64,000 bases of DNA from Dehalobacter alkaniphilus (GTDB lineage Bacteria; Bacillota; Desulfitobacteriia; Desulfitobacteriales; Syntrophobotulaceae). Below are positions 7,874-16,251 of this stretch, piece by piece (the stretch's first letter is position 1; each line of letters begins with the position of its first letter). The notes under the pieces were generated by a model. That model made no database searches and was not told the origin of the DNA. It was given only the letters and a program-made list of their open reading frames with translations. The stretch covers positions 1,302,001 through 1,366,000 of the forward strand of contig CP148031.1 in NCBI GenBank assembly GCA_040500365.1, given 5' to 3'. The translations under genes were made by a program, and so were the position numbers.

Positions 7874-8299
7874 ATGGGTAAGGTGTTGTCTATTCATGTC
7901 GGTAAGGTTAGAGGAATTGAAAAAACCCGAGTTGACAGTGTAAAAATCATCGAGGGATGGGGCTTGGAGGGAGATGCGCATGGCGGTGACTGGGACAGGC
8001 AGGTTAGTATTTTTCCAATTGAAGCTTTGGAACAAGTTCCTGCAGATAAAAAAGAGGAAGTTTTGCAAGGCAGCTTCTCGGAGAATTTTGTCATTTCCGG
8101 GATTCCTCTGGAAGATCTAGCGGTTAACAAAATACTGAAAATTGGTGAAGCCCGGATAAAAATAATTTACATAGGGAAAGAAGAATTAAAAGAACACGGC
8201 AGGAATTATATTGTCAGCAGAGAGGGCCGTTTTGGCAAAGTAGTCAGTAGCGGAAGAGTCAGCGACGGAGACGATGTTCAGCTTGTGTCAGAACAGTAG
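7874..8299 (+). CDS. MOSC-domain protein
   Basis: The 141-residue protein is a stand-alone MOSC (molybdenum cofactor sulfurase C-terminal) domain: GLEGDAHGGDWDRQVSI, then FSENFVISGIPLEDL and KIGEARIKI are recognisable landmarks. MOSC proteins are thought to carry sulfur to metal cofactors, and bacterial single-domain forms are linked to molybdopterin processing. Together with moaC (10883) it gives the island a molybdenum-cofactor flavour. A usual conserved Cys is not obvious. It overlaps no neighbour and is 15 bp from metK. Confidence 0.85.
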   Translation: MGKVLSIHVGKVRGIEKTRVDSVKIIEGWGLEGDAHGGDWDRQVSIFPIEALEQVPADKKEEVLQGSFSENFVISGIPLEDLAVNKILKIGEARIKIIYIGKEELKEHGRNYIVSREGRFGKVVSSGRVSDGDDVQLVSEQ

Positions 8300-8314
8300 C
8301 GAAAGGAAAGAAAA

Positions 8315-9496
8315 ATGAAAAACAGAGTATTTACATCGGAGTCGGTGACGGAAGGTCATCCCGACAAATTATGCGACCAGATATCGGATGCCGTTTTAGA
8401 CAACATTTTAAGACAGGATAAAAACGCGCGGGTGGCTTGTGAGTGTGTAGCTACAACAGGGATGGTGCTTGTGACGGGCGAGATAACGGCTTCGTGCTAT
8501 GTTGATATCCCGTCCATTGTGCGCCAAACAGTGCAAAATATAGGTTATGACAATCCTGGATATGGTTTTGATTACAAGTCTTGTGCGGTACTTTCCTCTA
8601 TTGATGAGCAAAGTTCCGACATTGCTATGGGGGTAGACCGTTCCTACGAATGCAAGGAATCAGAGCCGGAGGAGGCGGATTCTATTGGGGCGGGCGACCA
8701 AGGGATGATGTTTGGTTTTGCCTGTGACGAAACGCCGGAACTCATGCCTGCTCCGATTTCTTTGGCCCACAAGCTGGCGCAGCGATTGGCTTGGGTGCGC
8801 AAGAGCGGGGAGCTTAATTGGCTCCGGCCGGATGGCAAGACGCAGGTTACGGTTGGCTACGGTGATAAAGGCGAGATTTTAGGGTGCACGGCGATCGTGG
8901 TATCAGCCCAGCATAACCCGGATGTTCCGGCAGGAACTCTGCGGGAAGCAATCATTGAAACAGTAATCAAGCCTGTTATACCGGAAAAGTATCTGGACAA
9001 GGAAACCAAAATTTATGTTAATCCGACTGGACGTTTTGTAATCGGCGGGCCTGTCGGGGATTCGGGACTTACGGGACGTAAAATAATCGTGGATACCTAT
9101 GGCGGTTATGCCAGCCACGGCGGAGGAGCATTTTCAGGCAAAGACCCGACAAAAGTCGACCGTTCGGCTGCGTATATGGCGCGCCATATTGCGAAGAATA
9201 TTATTGCCGCAGAGCTGGCTAAACGCTGTCAGATAGAGGTAGCCTACGCGATAGGTGTTGCCAATCCGGTTTCGATACACATAGATACGCAGGGCACTGG
9301 TAAATTTTCCGACCAAAGATTGGCCGATATCGTCAAAGAGTGCTTTGATCTGCGTCCGGCAAGAATAATCTCGTATCTTGACCTTCGCAACCCGATTTAT
9401 ACTCAGACCGCCGCCTACGGCCATTTCGGACGCCCGGAACTGAATCTGCCTTGGGAGCGGACAAACATGGCAGAACTGTTAAAGCAGTATAAGTAA
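8315..9496 (+). CDS. metK: S-adenosylmethionine synthetase
   Basis: The 393-residue protein is a full-length methionine adenosyltransferase: it starts FTSESVTEGHPDKLCDQISD, and has GAGDQGMMFGFA and the P-loop-like GGGAFSGKDPTKVDRSAAY near residue 270. It makes SAM from methionine and ATP in the cytoplasm. The ribosome site is GCGAAAGGAAAG. Its place within an Fe-S/radical SAM island is unusual for a housekeeping gene and may supply SAM for the radical SAM maturase and methyltransferases; whether another metK exists cannot be seen here. Confidence 0.97.
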   Translation: MKNRVFTSESVTEGHPDKLCDQISDAVLDNILRQDKNARVACECVATTGMVLVTGEITASCYVDIPSIVRQTVQNIGYDNPGYGFDYKSCAVLSSIDEQSSDIAMGVDRSYECKESEPEEADSIGAGDQGMMFGFACDETPELMPAPISLAHKLAQRLAWVRKSGELNWLRPDGKTQVTVGYGDKGEILGCTAIVVSAQHNPDVPAGTLREAIIETVIKPVIPEKYLDKETKIYVNPTGRFVIGGPVGDSGLTGRKIIVDTYGGYASHGGGAFSGKDPTKVDRSAAYMARHIAKNIIAAELAKRCQIEVAYAIGVANPVSIHIDTQGTGKFSDQRLADIVKECFDLRPARIISYLDLRNPIYTQTAAYGHFGRPELNLPWERTNMAELLKQYK

Positions 9497-9564
9497 AGCC
9501 TGAGCGAATAGAAAACATTCAAGAGGAAGTGCCGGAACATTAAAAATTAAAGGACGATGAATCA

Positions 9565-10410
9565 ATGAAAGTTGCTGTTGCCATAAACGGAAATACTTTA
9601 GAAGATTTGGTAGCCGAAGAATTTGAGAAAAGCGCGTGTTTATTAATTGTAGAAACGGATGATTTGAGTTATGAGGTTTATCAAAATCAAGAGCAAATAG
9701 ACAGCTCAGGTCTGGCCATGGCCCAAAAAGTTTTCGATGAAGATTGCGAAGCGCTTATTAGCGGCAGCATCGAGAAGTTGGCGTTTGAAATCATTGCTGA
9801 CGCTTATATTACCCGTTATTTGGGAGCCAACTATCCTGCTAAGATTGCTCTGGAACTGATGGAAAATAATCAACTTGAGTTAATTCAGGAATATAACGGT
9901 AAAGAATGGGACCCAAATAATTGCGAAAATGACTTTGAATATATGCATGCACCTGAAGAATGCACCTGTGGAGCTTTTTCAGGCGATAAGGACTCAAATA
10001 ATTTAGGAAGTTATACCGACATTGCCATTGAGCATTTTATGTGCCCGAGAAATATAGGGAACATGGTTAATGCCAATGGAGAAGGCACATTTGGGGATCC
10101 TGAATGCGGTGATAGCTTGACCGTTTTTATCAAAGTCGAGAATAATATTATTAAGGAAATAAGCTATTTGGTTTTTGGGTGCCCGGGATCGGTCGCCACC
10201 AGTAGTATGACTTCAGTTTTGGCTAAAGGCAAAACGCTGGAAGAAGCACAAAAGATTACGGAAGAAGATGTCATTGAAGCTCTTGGCGGATTACCTGAGC
10301 ATAAAAGGCATTGTTCGCTTCTTGGCGTTCAAGCTTTAAGAAAGGCGATTGATGATTATAATATAAAATCTAAAAATATAAACATAAATAATTCAATACA
10401 AATTATTTAA
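9565..10410 (+). CDS. NifX-NifU (IscU-like scaffold) fusion protein
   Basis: Residues 1 to about 110 form a NifX-type dinitrogenase cofactor domain (MKVAVAINGNTLEDLVAEEF, ALISGSIEKLAF). After a linker with a CTCG pair, residues about 148-270 form a NifU/IscU scaffold with all three cluster-ligand cysteines in context: ECGDS, FGCPGSVA and RHCSLLG. The fusion would hold a nascent Fe-S or mixed-metal cluster. The end (KSKNININNSIQII) is unusually polar and probably non-homologous. It lies 68 bp after metK and directly before operator site 3. Confidence 0.85.
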   Translation: MKVAVAINGNTLEDLVAEEFEKSACLLIVETDDLSYEVYQNQEQIDSSGLAMAQKVFDEDCEALISGSIEKLAFEIIADAYITRYLGANYPAKIALELMENNQLELIQEYNGKEWDPNNCENDFEYMHAPEECTCGAFSGDKDSNNLGSYTDIAIEHFMCPRNIGNMVNANGEGTFGDPECGDSLTVFIKVENNIIKEISYLVFGCPGSVATSSMTSVLAKGKTLEEAQKITEEDVIEALGGLPEHKRHCSLLGVQALRKAIDDYNIKSKNININNSIQII

Positions 10411-10413
10411 ACA

Positions 10414-10472
10414 TTATTGACATATGTCCAAAATTGAGTATAATCGAATACATAAAGGGCATATGTCAATAA
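10414..10472 (+). promoter_or_regulatory. SigmaA promoter with two-arm CATATG operator (site 3)
   Basis: TTGACA (10417-10422), 16 bp, TATAAT (10439-10444) is a consensus promoter. Left arm TTATTGACATATGTCC (10414-10429) and right arm GGGCATATGTCAATAA (10457-10472) are inverse complements at 15 of 16 positions. It drives the DUF134-moaC-NifX-ATPase operon beginning at 10500 and is the best-preserved of the three sites. Confidence 0.8.
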
Positions 10473-10499
10473 TTATTATAACCTTAGTGAGGGAAAAAC

Positions 10500-10856
10500 A
10501 TGTCAAGACCAAGAAAATGGAGAAGAGTATGCTGCTTGCCGGAAAGCAACCTTTTTGGCCCGCTTAAAGCTGTCATTGATCAAGAAGCTTTGGTCTTAAT
10601 GCTGGTTGATGAGTATGAAACGATTCGGCTCATTGACTTACAGGGTTTTACGCAGGAACAGAGCGCGGAACAAATGAATATTGCCCGTACAACTGTTCAG
10701 CGTATTTATAACGATGCCCGGAAAAAGCTTGCGGAATCTCTGGTAAATGGGAAAGTCCTGAGGATAGAAGGCGGAGACTACGTGCTTTGTGAAGGCCTGG
10801 AAAAAACCTGCCGCTGCGGAGGCTGCCTTAGACACCGTTGGGGTATACCGCAGTGA
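10500..10856 (+). CDS. DUF134 (UPF0251) DNA-binding protein
   Basis: The 118-residue protein has the DUF134 start (MSRPRKWRRVCCLPES), the EYETIRLIDLQGFTQEQ segment, a sigma-70 region 4-like helix-turn-helix (about 55-85, ARTTVQRIYND) and the ESLVNGKVLRIEGG motif. The tail CRCGGC could bind a cluster or zinc. It is the first gene behind operator site 3, which makes it a candidate autoregulator for the CATATG sites; that link is inference. The paralogue at 1784 is longer by a zinc ribbon. Confidence 0.88.
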   Translation: MSRPRKWRRVCCLPESNLFGPLKAVIDQEALVLMLVDEYETIRLIDLQGFTQEQSAEQMNIARTTVQRIYNDARKKLAESLVNGKVLRIEGGDYVLCEGLEKTCRCGGCLRHRWGIPQ

Positions 10857-10882
10857 GTTTTGAGGCAGAAGGGGAAAACTTT

Positions 10883-11371
10883 ATGGGTGTACTTACTCAT
10901 TTTAATGAAGAGGGCCGCGCCAGGATGGTAGATGTAAGCGGCAAAGCTGAGACAGTCAGGGTAGCTGTGGCCATAGGCGAAATCAAAATGAAGCCGGAAA
11001 CGCTTGCCTTGGTCAAGGACAAAGTCCTGGCCAAAGGGGATGTATTGGCTGTTTCCCAGGTAGCAGGTATTATGGGAGCCAAAAAGACTTCGGAGATTAT
11101 TCCGATGTGTCACCCTTTGCTATTGTCGGGAATCGACGTTTTTTTTACGATCAATGACCAGGAAAGCAAGATAGAGATTCAGGCTGTGGTCAAGAATTCG
11201 GGTCAAACAGGTGTGGAGATGGAAGCACTTACCGGAGTGTCTGTTGCAGCACTCACGATTTATGACATGTGCAAGGCAGCAGAAAAGGATATGGTAATCG
11301 GTGATATCTGTCTTATCAGTAAATCCGGCGGTAAAAGCGGTAATTATGTCAGGAAAGACTTTAAAGTTTAA
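10883..11371 (+). CDS. moaC: Cyclic pyranopterin monophosphate synthase MoaC
   Basis: From ATG 10883 (behind AGGGGAAAAC) the 162-residue protein matches MoaC: RARMVDVSGK at the start, the MCHPLLLSG motif, TGVEMEALTGVSVAALTIYDMCK and the terminal KSGGKSG. MoaC rearranges the MoaA product into cyclic pyranopterin monophosphate in molybdenum cofactor synthesis. No moaA, moaE or moeA lies in the window. It sits between a DUF134 gene and a NifX gene, all apparently transcribed from site 3. Confidence 0.96.
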   Translation: MGVLTHFNEEGRARMVDVSGKAETVRVAVAIGEIKMKPETLALVKDKVLAKGDVLAVSQVAGIMGAKKTSEIIPMCHPLLLSGIDVFFTINDQESKIEIQAVVKNSGQTGVEMEALTGVSVAALTIYDMCKAAEKDMVIGDICLISKSGGKSGNYVRKDFKV

Positions 11372-11390
11372 AACACAGGGAGGATTAACT

Positions 11391-11759
11391 ATGAAGATAG
11401 CCATACCGGTAGATAACAATTCGATGGATACGAATGTTTGTATTTCCTTCGGACGGGCCCCATACTTTCTTATTTTCGATACCGAAACAGAAGAAAACAG
11501 TTTCTTGGATAATAGTGCTGCTGCCAGTCAGGGCGGAGCAGGAATCAAAGCAGCGCAAAATATTGTAGACAGCGGAGCTGAGGCAATCGTTACCCCACGC
11601 TGCGGGGACAATGCGGCGGAAGTAATTAAGGCGGCAGGGATAAAACTTTATAAAACGGTCAATGATTCGATCCAGGATAATATCAAAGCCTTTAAGGAAG
11701 GAAAACTAAATCTCCTGGACGAGATTAGCCCGGGCCTTCACCAGCATGGAGGGAAGTAA
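11391..11759 (+). CDS. NifX/NifB-family (dinitrogenase iron-molybdenum cofactor) protein
   Basis: From ATG 11391, behind GGGAGG, the 122-residue single-domain protein begins MKIAIPVDNNSMDTNV and has the FGRAPYF motif, the GGAGIKAAQNIVDSGAEAIV core and PRCGDNAAEVI. It is the NifX/ORP type: small proteins that bind metal clusters such as the Mo-Cu-S cluster of Desulfovibrio orange protein. The stop codon overlaps the start of the first ATPase (TAATG), so the two are translationally coupled. Confidence 0.88.
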   Translation: MKIAIPVDNNSMDTNVCISFGRAPYFLIFDTETEENSFLDNSAAASQGGAGIKAAQNIVDSGAEAIVTPRCGDNAAEVIKAAGIKLYKTVNDSIQDNIKAFKEGKLNLLDEISPGLHQHGGK

Positions 11760-12616
11760 TGAAAATCGCTGTATTAAGCGGCAAGGGAGGTACGGGCAAA
11801 ACCCTTGTGTCTGTCAATCTGGCTGCTGCGGCACCGGCATCCGTTTATGTCGACTGCGATGTAGAAGAGCCCAACGGCCATTTATTTTTTAAACCGCAGG
11901 ACTTAAAAAATCAACGGGTAGCGGTAAAGATTCCGCAGGCTGATCAAAAGTTGTGTAATGGCTGCCGTGCTTGTGTCGATTTCTGCAAATTTAACGCTTT
12001 GGCCTATATCAAAGATAAGCTGATTGTGTTCAATGAGGTCTGTCATTCCTGCGGAGGCTGCCGGCTTTTCTGTCCGCAAAAGGCCATTTCGGAAAAAGAC
12101 AAAGAAATAGGTTTGATCCAAAGAGGGATATCCGGAAATGTCCGGGTCGTGACCGGAATATTAAATACAGGAGAAGCATCAGGTGTGCCGATTATTAAAA
12201 AGCTTTTGCAGGATAGCCGCCAAGAAAGCGAAGATGTTTTTATTGACTGTCCTCCGGGGAGTGCCTGTATTGTCATGGAGAGCATCAAAGATGCCGACTA
12301 CTGTATTCTGGTGGCAGAGCCGACGATTTTTGGGGTTCATAATTTAGATATGGTTTACGAACTGGTAAGACTTTTTCATAAACCGTATGGAGTTATCCTC
12401 AATAAATGCCTGGAAGAAGAAAATCCTGCCGAAGAGTTTTGCAAGAAAAACCAGATTAAAATTCTGGGCAAAATTCCGTTTGACCTAGAATTGGGAACCA
12501 TGAATTCCAATGGGCAGATAGCCGTAAGAAAACATCCGAAATATCAAGACCTGTTCCGAAATCTTTTGTATACGGTGATAAAGGAGGCCCATTATGAAAC
12601 AGCTTCTAATACTTAG
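11759..12616 (+). CDS. MinD/ParA-type ATPase with inserted 2[4Fe-4S] ferredoxin domain (1)
   Basis: The 285-residue protein starts with the deviant Walker A motif LSGKGGTGKT (residues 6-15). A ferredoxin-like insert at about 60-105 holds CNGCRACVDFC and CHSCGGCRLFCP, enough Cys for two [4Fe-4S] clusters; the ATPase core continues with DCPPGSAC and the MinD-like AEPTIFGVHNL. This domain order is that of the paired ATPases in ORP clusters (DVU2103/DVU2104 type). It overlaps the following paralogue by 23 bp, so both are made from one message. Confidence 0.9.
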   Translation: MKIAVLSGKGGTGKTLVSVNLAAAAPASVYVDCDVEEPNGHLFFKPQDLKNQRVAVKIPQADQKLCNGCRACVDFCKFNALAYIKDKLIVFNEVCHSCGGCRLFCPQKAISEKDKEIGLIQRGISGNVRVVTGILNTGEASGVPIIKKLLQDSRQESEDVFIDCPPGSACIVMESIKDADYCILVAEPTIFGVHNLDMVYELVRLFHKPYGVILNKCLEEENPAEEFCKKNQIKILGKIPFDLELGTMNSNGQIAVRKHPKYQDLFRNLLYTVIKEAHYETASNT

Positions 12617-13460
12617 CGGCAAGGGCGGTACCGGAAAGACAACGATTGCCGGTGCTTTTATTAAGATTTCCGAAGCTAAGGCTTATGCTGATTGTGATGT
12701 GGATGCTCCTAATCTTCATCTGATAAGACATCACGTTTTCCCGCCCAGGCAAACGGATTATTATGGGATGGGAAAAGCAGTCATAGACGCAGATTCTTGC
12801 CTTAATTGCGGTCTTTGCAGGCAAAGCTGCCGCTTTGAGGCTATAAGCGAAAGCAACGGCAAATATGAAGTTGATTCCTATGCCTGTGAAGGCTGTGGAG
12901 TTTGTGCAGCGATTTGTCCTGTCAGGTCAATTTCTCTCAAACCTGCTATCGCGGGAGAATTGATGCTCTACAAAGATGATGCCGTCTTCTCCACAGCTAG
13001 GCTTAAAATGGGCAGTGGTACTTCAGGTAAGCTGGTGACCGAGGTAAAAAAGCAGTTGAAGCTGGAAACTATTGATACTGATCTGGCCGTTATTGACGGC
13101 TCGCCTGGAATCGGCTGTCCGGTGATCGCTTCCCTTAGCGGGGTGGACATGGTCCTGATTGTTGCCGAACCATCCCTGTCAGGGATCAGTGATATGGAGA
13201 GAATTATCATAACTGCAGAAAGATTTCAGCTCAAAATCGGAGTTTGTGTTAACAAGTATGATACCAACAAAGATCTTGCCCAGAAAATTGAAACATTTTG
13301 CCAAGAGCGCGAGCTGCCTTTTGTAGGCAAAATTCCGTTTGATACCGTAGCCATAAAAGCCATAAACAAGGGTCAAAGTATTGTCGATGTCGATTGTCCG
13401 GCAGGACGTGCCACAACCAAAGTATTTTACAAAACAATACTTATACTAAACAATCAATAA
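12594..13460 (+). CDS. MinD/ParA-type ATPase with inserted 2[4Fe-4S] ferredoxin domain (2)
   Basis: This 288-residue paralogue of the preceding gene has Walker A LSGKGGTGKTT (residues 7-17), the insert with CLNCGLCRQSC and CEGCGVCAAICP at about 65-105, and DGSPGIGCP plus VAEPSLSGISD in the ATPase core. Two such ATPases side by side, next to NifX-type proteins, are the defining core of ORP-like clusters and presumably form a heterodimer that moves or inserts a cluster using ATP. It overlaps the upstream gene by 23 bp; AAGGAGG before 12594 is its ribosome site. Confidence 0.9.
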   Translation: MKQLLILSGKGGTGKTTIAGAFIKISEAKAYADCDVDAPNLHLIRHHVFPPRQTDYYGMGKAVIDADSCLNCGLCRQSCRFEAISESNGKYEVDSYACEGCGVCAAICPVRSISLKPAIAGELMLYKDDAVFSTARLKMGSGTSGKLVTEVKKQLKLETIDTDLAVIDGSPGIGCPVIASLSGVDMVLIVAEPSLSGISDMERIIITAERFQLKIGVCVNKYDTNKDLAQKIETFCQERELPFVGKIPFDTVAIKAINKGQSIVDVDCPAGRATTKVFYKTILILNNQ

Positions 13461-13482
13461 AACGATAAGGAGAAGAAAGCAA

Positions 13483-14727
13483 ATGAGCGAAAATTGTGAT
13501 CAGAGTTGCAATACCTGCAGCGATGAATGTGCTGACAGAAAAGAGAAAACAGATTTTTCCGAGAAACTGCATGAACTAAGCAGTGTTAAAAAAGTAATTG
13601 GTATTATGAGCGGCAAAGGCGGTGTCGGCAAATCACTGGTAACTTCAATGCTGGCAGTGACCATGAACCGGAGAGGTCATCACGCTGCTATACTTGATGC
13701 GGACATAACGGGTCCGTCCATCCCTAAAGCTTTTGGCATAACCCAGAAACCCGGTGCCAGTGAACTGGGTATGTTTCCCTCCAAGAGCAAAACAGGAATA
13801 GAAGTCATATCCATCAATTTGCTTCTGGAAAATGAAACAGACCCGGTTATTTGGCGGGGCCCGGTTCTTTCCGGTGTAATAAAACAGTTCTGGTCGGAAG
13901 TTATCTGGGGCAACGTGGACTTCATGTTTATCGATATGCCGCCCGGTACGGGTGATGTGCCTTTGACGGTATTCCAATCCATCAAGCTGGATGGCGTTAT
14001 TATCGTGACTTCCCCACAGGAACTGGTTTCTATGATCGTTTCCAAGGCTGTTAAAATGGCCGAAACGATGAAGATACCGATTTTGGGATTAGTAGAAAAC
14101 ATGTCCTATTTCAAATGTCCGGAATGCGACAAAGAATATAAAATATTCGGAGAAAGCTCGATCGAAAAAATAGCTGAACAGCATCAATTAAAAGTTCTTG
14201 CCACACTGCCGATTGATCCGAAAATAGCTGCTGCCTGTGACAAAGGCATGATTGAGCTCTATGATGGCAATTGGTTTGAAGGTGCAGCGGAAATTCTGGA
14301 AAATTTAGGAGTGGCTACAGCTGAAATAGCTGATAAACTAAATAATATTGGAGGAACGAAAAAAATGAAAATTGCAGTAGCGAGTGAAGGTAAAATGGTT
14401 ACCGAACATTTTGGACATTGCGAGGGTTTCATCATTTTTGAGACAGAAAACGAGCAAATCATCAAAAGCGAAACCGTAGCGAATCCTGGGCACAGGCCCG
14501 GATTTTTACCGAACTTTTTAAACGATATGGGAGTCAAGGTGATTATTTCAGGCGGTATGGGTGGCGGAGCCATTGATATATTCAATGAAAAAGGCATCGA
14601 AGTAATAACCGGTTCCACAGGCGAAGCCAAAACAGCCGTAGAGCAATATCTGCAGGGCAACCTTAAATCTACAGGGTCTGTTTGTCATGACCACCAGCAT
14701 CATGACGAATGTGGCGGGCATGAATAA
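13483..14727 (+). CDS. Mrp/NBP35-type Fe-S carrier ATPase fused to a NifX domain
   Basis: The N-terminus (CDQSCNTCSDEC, residues 5-16) is Cys-rich like NBP35. The ATPase domain follows: MSGKGGVGKS (Walker A, about 42-51), DADITGPSIPKAFG, DMPPGTGD, and the CxxC pair FKCPECD. Mrp proteins carry [4Fe-4S] clusters to target enzymes. From about residue 295 (MKIAVASEGKMVTEHFGH) a NifX-type domain is attached, ending in a His-rich tail (CHDHQHHDECGGHE). A good ribosome site (GGAGGA, 14350-14355) and ATG (14365) sit exactly at the domain junction, so the NifX half may also be made alone. Confidence 0.9.
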   Translation: MSENCDQSCNTCSDECADRKEKTDFSEKLHELSSVKKVIGIMSGKGGVGKSLVTSMLAVTMNRRGHHAAILDADITGPSIPKAFGITQKPGASELGMFPSKSKTGIEVISINLLLENETDPVIWRGPVLSGVIKQFWSEVIWGNVDFMFIDMPPGTGDVPLTVFQSIKLDGVIIVTSPQELVSMIVSKAVKMAETMKIPILGLVENMSYFKCPECDKEYKIFGESSIEKIAEQHQLKVLATLPIDPKIAAACDKGMIELYDGNWFEGAAEILENLGVATAEIADKLNNIGGTKKMKIAVASEGKMVTEHFGHCEGFIIFETENEQIIKSETVANPGHRPGFLPNFLNDMGVKVIISGGMGGGAIDIFNEKGIEVITGSTGEAKTAVEQYLQGNLKSTGSVCHDHQHHDECGGHE

Positions 14728-14752
14728 TATAGGAATGGGTGAGGGATCGGGT

Positions 14753-15490
14753 ATGGAAGAAAATGCTTATCTGGTCAAGATCCAAGAAGATTTTAAAGAA
14801 CTGGTCGATAAGAATGAACTCAATGAACAAAATATAGTTATTACCTGTTCAGTGCTTACACCCCAGGAGGCCATTGGGGACCCGGAAAGAAAAGATTTCC
14901 CTATTCAAAAGGGCAAAGAGAAAATGATGCAGGCTTGCTTCGGCTGTTCTTACGGACAGGCATTTACCGACATGGCAAACGGTTTTAACGGTAAAATAAA
15001 AGACCTGACGACGATGCGGCTAAAAACAAATTATGAACGGGCAGTTTTTATTTCTGGATTAAATGCGGTCCTTCGGGACTTAAAAATGGCCGACCGGACA
15101 ATTCACTGTAAAGATGAAGGACCTAAAAAATGCAGCTTGGAACTTGCGGAGATGATCGAAAAAGAATACGGGCAACCAAAAATTGCCCTGTTTGGATTAC
15201 AGCCTGCCATGGCCGAGGTTTTGGCAAAAGAATTTTCTTTGCGGATTTTTGACCTGGATCAGGACAATATTGGTCAAGAAAAGTTCGGAACAATCATTGA
15301 AAATGGCATATGTGACATGGCAGAAGTTGAAGCCTGGGCCGACTTGTTTTTGGTTACAGGAAGTACAATCTGTAACGGGTCAATAGTAAATTTTCTTCAA
15401 ATAAAGAAGCCTGTTATCTTTTTCGGGACAACAATTGCAGGAACAGCCGGTTTGGTGGGGTTGAAACGTTTTTGTCCCCAGTCTGATTGA
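14753..15490 (+). CDS. DUF364-family protein (putative heavy-metal chelatase-like Rossmann protein)
   Basis: I chose ATG 14753 because GTGAGGGATCGGG lies just before it; an earlier ATG at 14720 would overlap the upstream stop. The 245-residue protein has a split arrangement seen in DUF364 proteins: an N-terminal enolase-like part with CFGCSYGQAFTDM, a Rossmann-like part with KIALFGLQPAMAEVL, and a final TGSTICNGSIVNFL segment that ends in a GTTIAGTAGL loop. DUF364 members are annotated as possible metal chelatases or cofactor-handling proteins. It ends the ATPase/NifX operon. Confidence 0.75.
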   Translation: MEENAYLVKIQEDFKELVDKNELNEQNIVITCSVLTPQEAIGDPERKDFPIQKGKEKMMQACFGCSYGQAFTDMANGFNGKIKDLTTMRLKTNYERAVFISGLNAVLRDLKMADRTIHCKDEGPKKCSLELAEMIEKEYGQPKIALFGLQPAMAEVLAKEFSLRIFDLDQDNIGQEKFGTIIENGICDMAEVEAWADLFLVTGSTICNGSIVNFLQIKKPVIFFGTTIAGTAGLVGLKRFCPQSD

Positions 15491-15607
15491 AACAATCCCT
15501 TTAAGGAAGCTATTTTTGACAAAGCCCGCTCAATAGATCTGTAATTCATAAAAAGGGTGATTGATTATTGCAGGAGAAAGAGGAATAAAAAGTGAGGAGA
15601 ATGAGAG

Positions 15608-16009
15608 ATGCCAAAAATTAATTCTGAAATTCAGGGAATCTTTAGCAAACAAGATGTTTTCCCGGTGGCTACGTCCGCTTCGGACGGCACACCTAATGTT
15701 GTGCCGATGAGCTTTGTAAAAGTTCTGGATGAGGAGAGTCTATTAATTGTTGACAATTTCATGAATAAGACTCGGGAAAATCTTGAGGCAAATCCCGTAA
15801 TGGCAGTTAGTATTTGGGATCTGAAAAGCGGGAAATCCTATCAAATCAAAGGAACGACAACCGTTGTGAATTCTGGCAAGATATTTGATGATGCCAAGAT
15901 CTGGGTTGCAGAAAAAATGCCGGTCCTGCAGCCGAAGGCAGCGGTGATCTTAAAGGTTGAAAAAATATATAACTGCTCACCTGGTCCCAATATCGGGCAG
16001 GAAGTATAA
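15608..16009 (+). CDS. Pyridoxamine-5-phosphate-oxidase-like flavin-binding split-barrel protein
   Basis: The 133-residue protein follows GTGAGGAGAATGAGAG. Segments PVATSASDGTPNVVPMSFVK, DNFMNKTRENL, YQIKGTTTV and CSPGPNIG identify the FMN-binding split-barrel family and a close relation to the product of 2843. The likely role is flavin-dependent reduction of a small molecule. A stem-loop terminator follows at 16084. Confidence 0.8.
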   Translation: MPKINSEIQGIFSKQDVFPVATSASDGTPNVVPMSFVKVLDEESLLIVDNFMNKTRENLEANPVMAVSIWDLKSGKSYQIKGTTTVVNSGKIFDDAKIWVAEKMPVLQPKAAVILKVEKIYNCSPGPNIGQEV

Positions 16010-16083
16010 CGAACATAAACAGTCAAATTAACACATGATTCCTGCAACTTTTAAACCTAAGAAAAAATAGAGTATCAATTATG

Positions 16084-16107
16084 AGAGCCTGCCGATAGGG
16101 CAGGCTC
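16084..16107 (+). terminator. Stem-loop terminator-like hairpin
   Basis: GAGCCTGCC, loop GATAGG, then GGCAGGCTC (within 16084-16107) form a strong stem, followed by CTTTTGG. It ends the transcript of 15608, and a gene remnant begins right behind it. Confidence 0.65.
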
Positions 16108-16115
16108 CTTTTGGG

Positions 16116-16172
16116 GTTGATGAGGATTACACCGATGTCAAGATAAGGGCAGCACAGATATTTGCTGAGTAG
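16116..16172 (+). pseudogene. 3' remnant of a CCG-domain Fe-S protein paralogue
   Basis: In frame this stretch reads VDEDYTDVKIRAAQIFAE then TAG, against VDEDYADVKKRAAKIFAE at the end of the intact gene (17938-17991). DNA identity is also high over about 58 bp. Everything upstream of the last 19 codons is missing. It is a relic of a second copy, probably left by deletion between duplicated segments. Confidence 0.8.
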
Positions 16173-16251
16173 GAGGGAAAAAGAATTTTTTTGACATTAA
16201 TGATAGATTTTTTCAATTAAAATTATTGAAAAAATTAGGGGAGGCTCGTTC

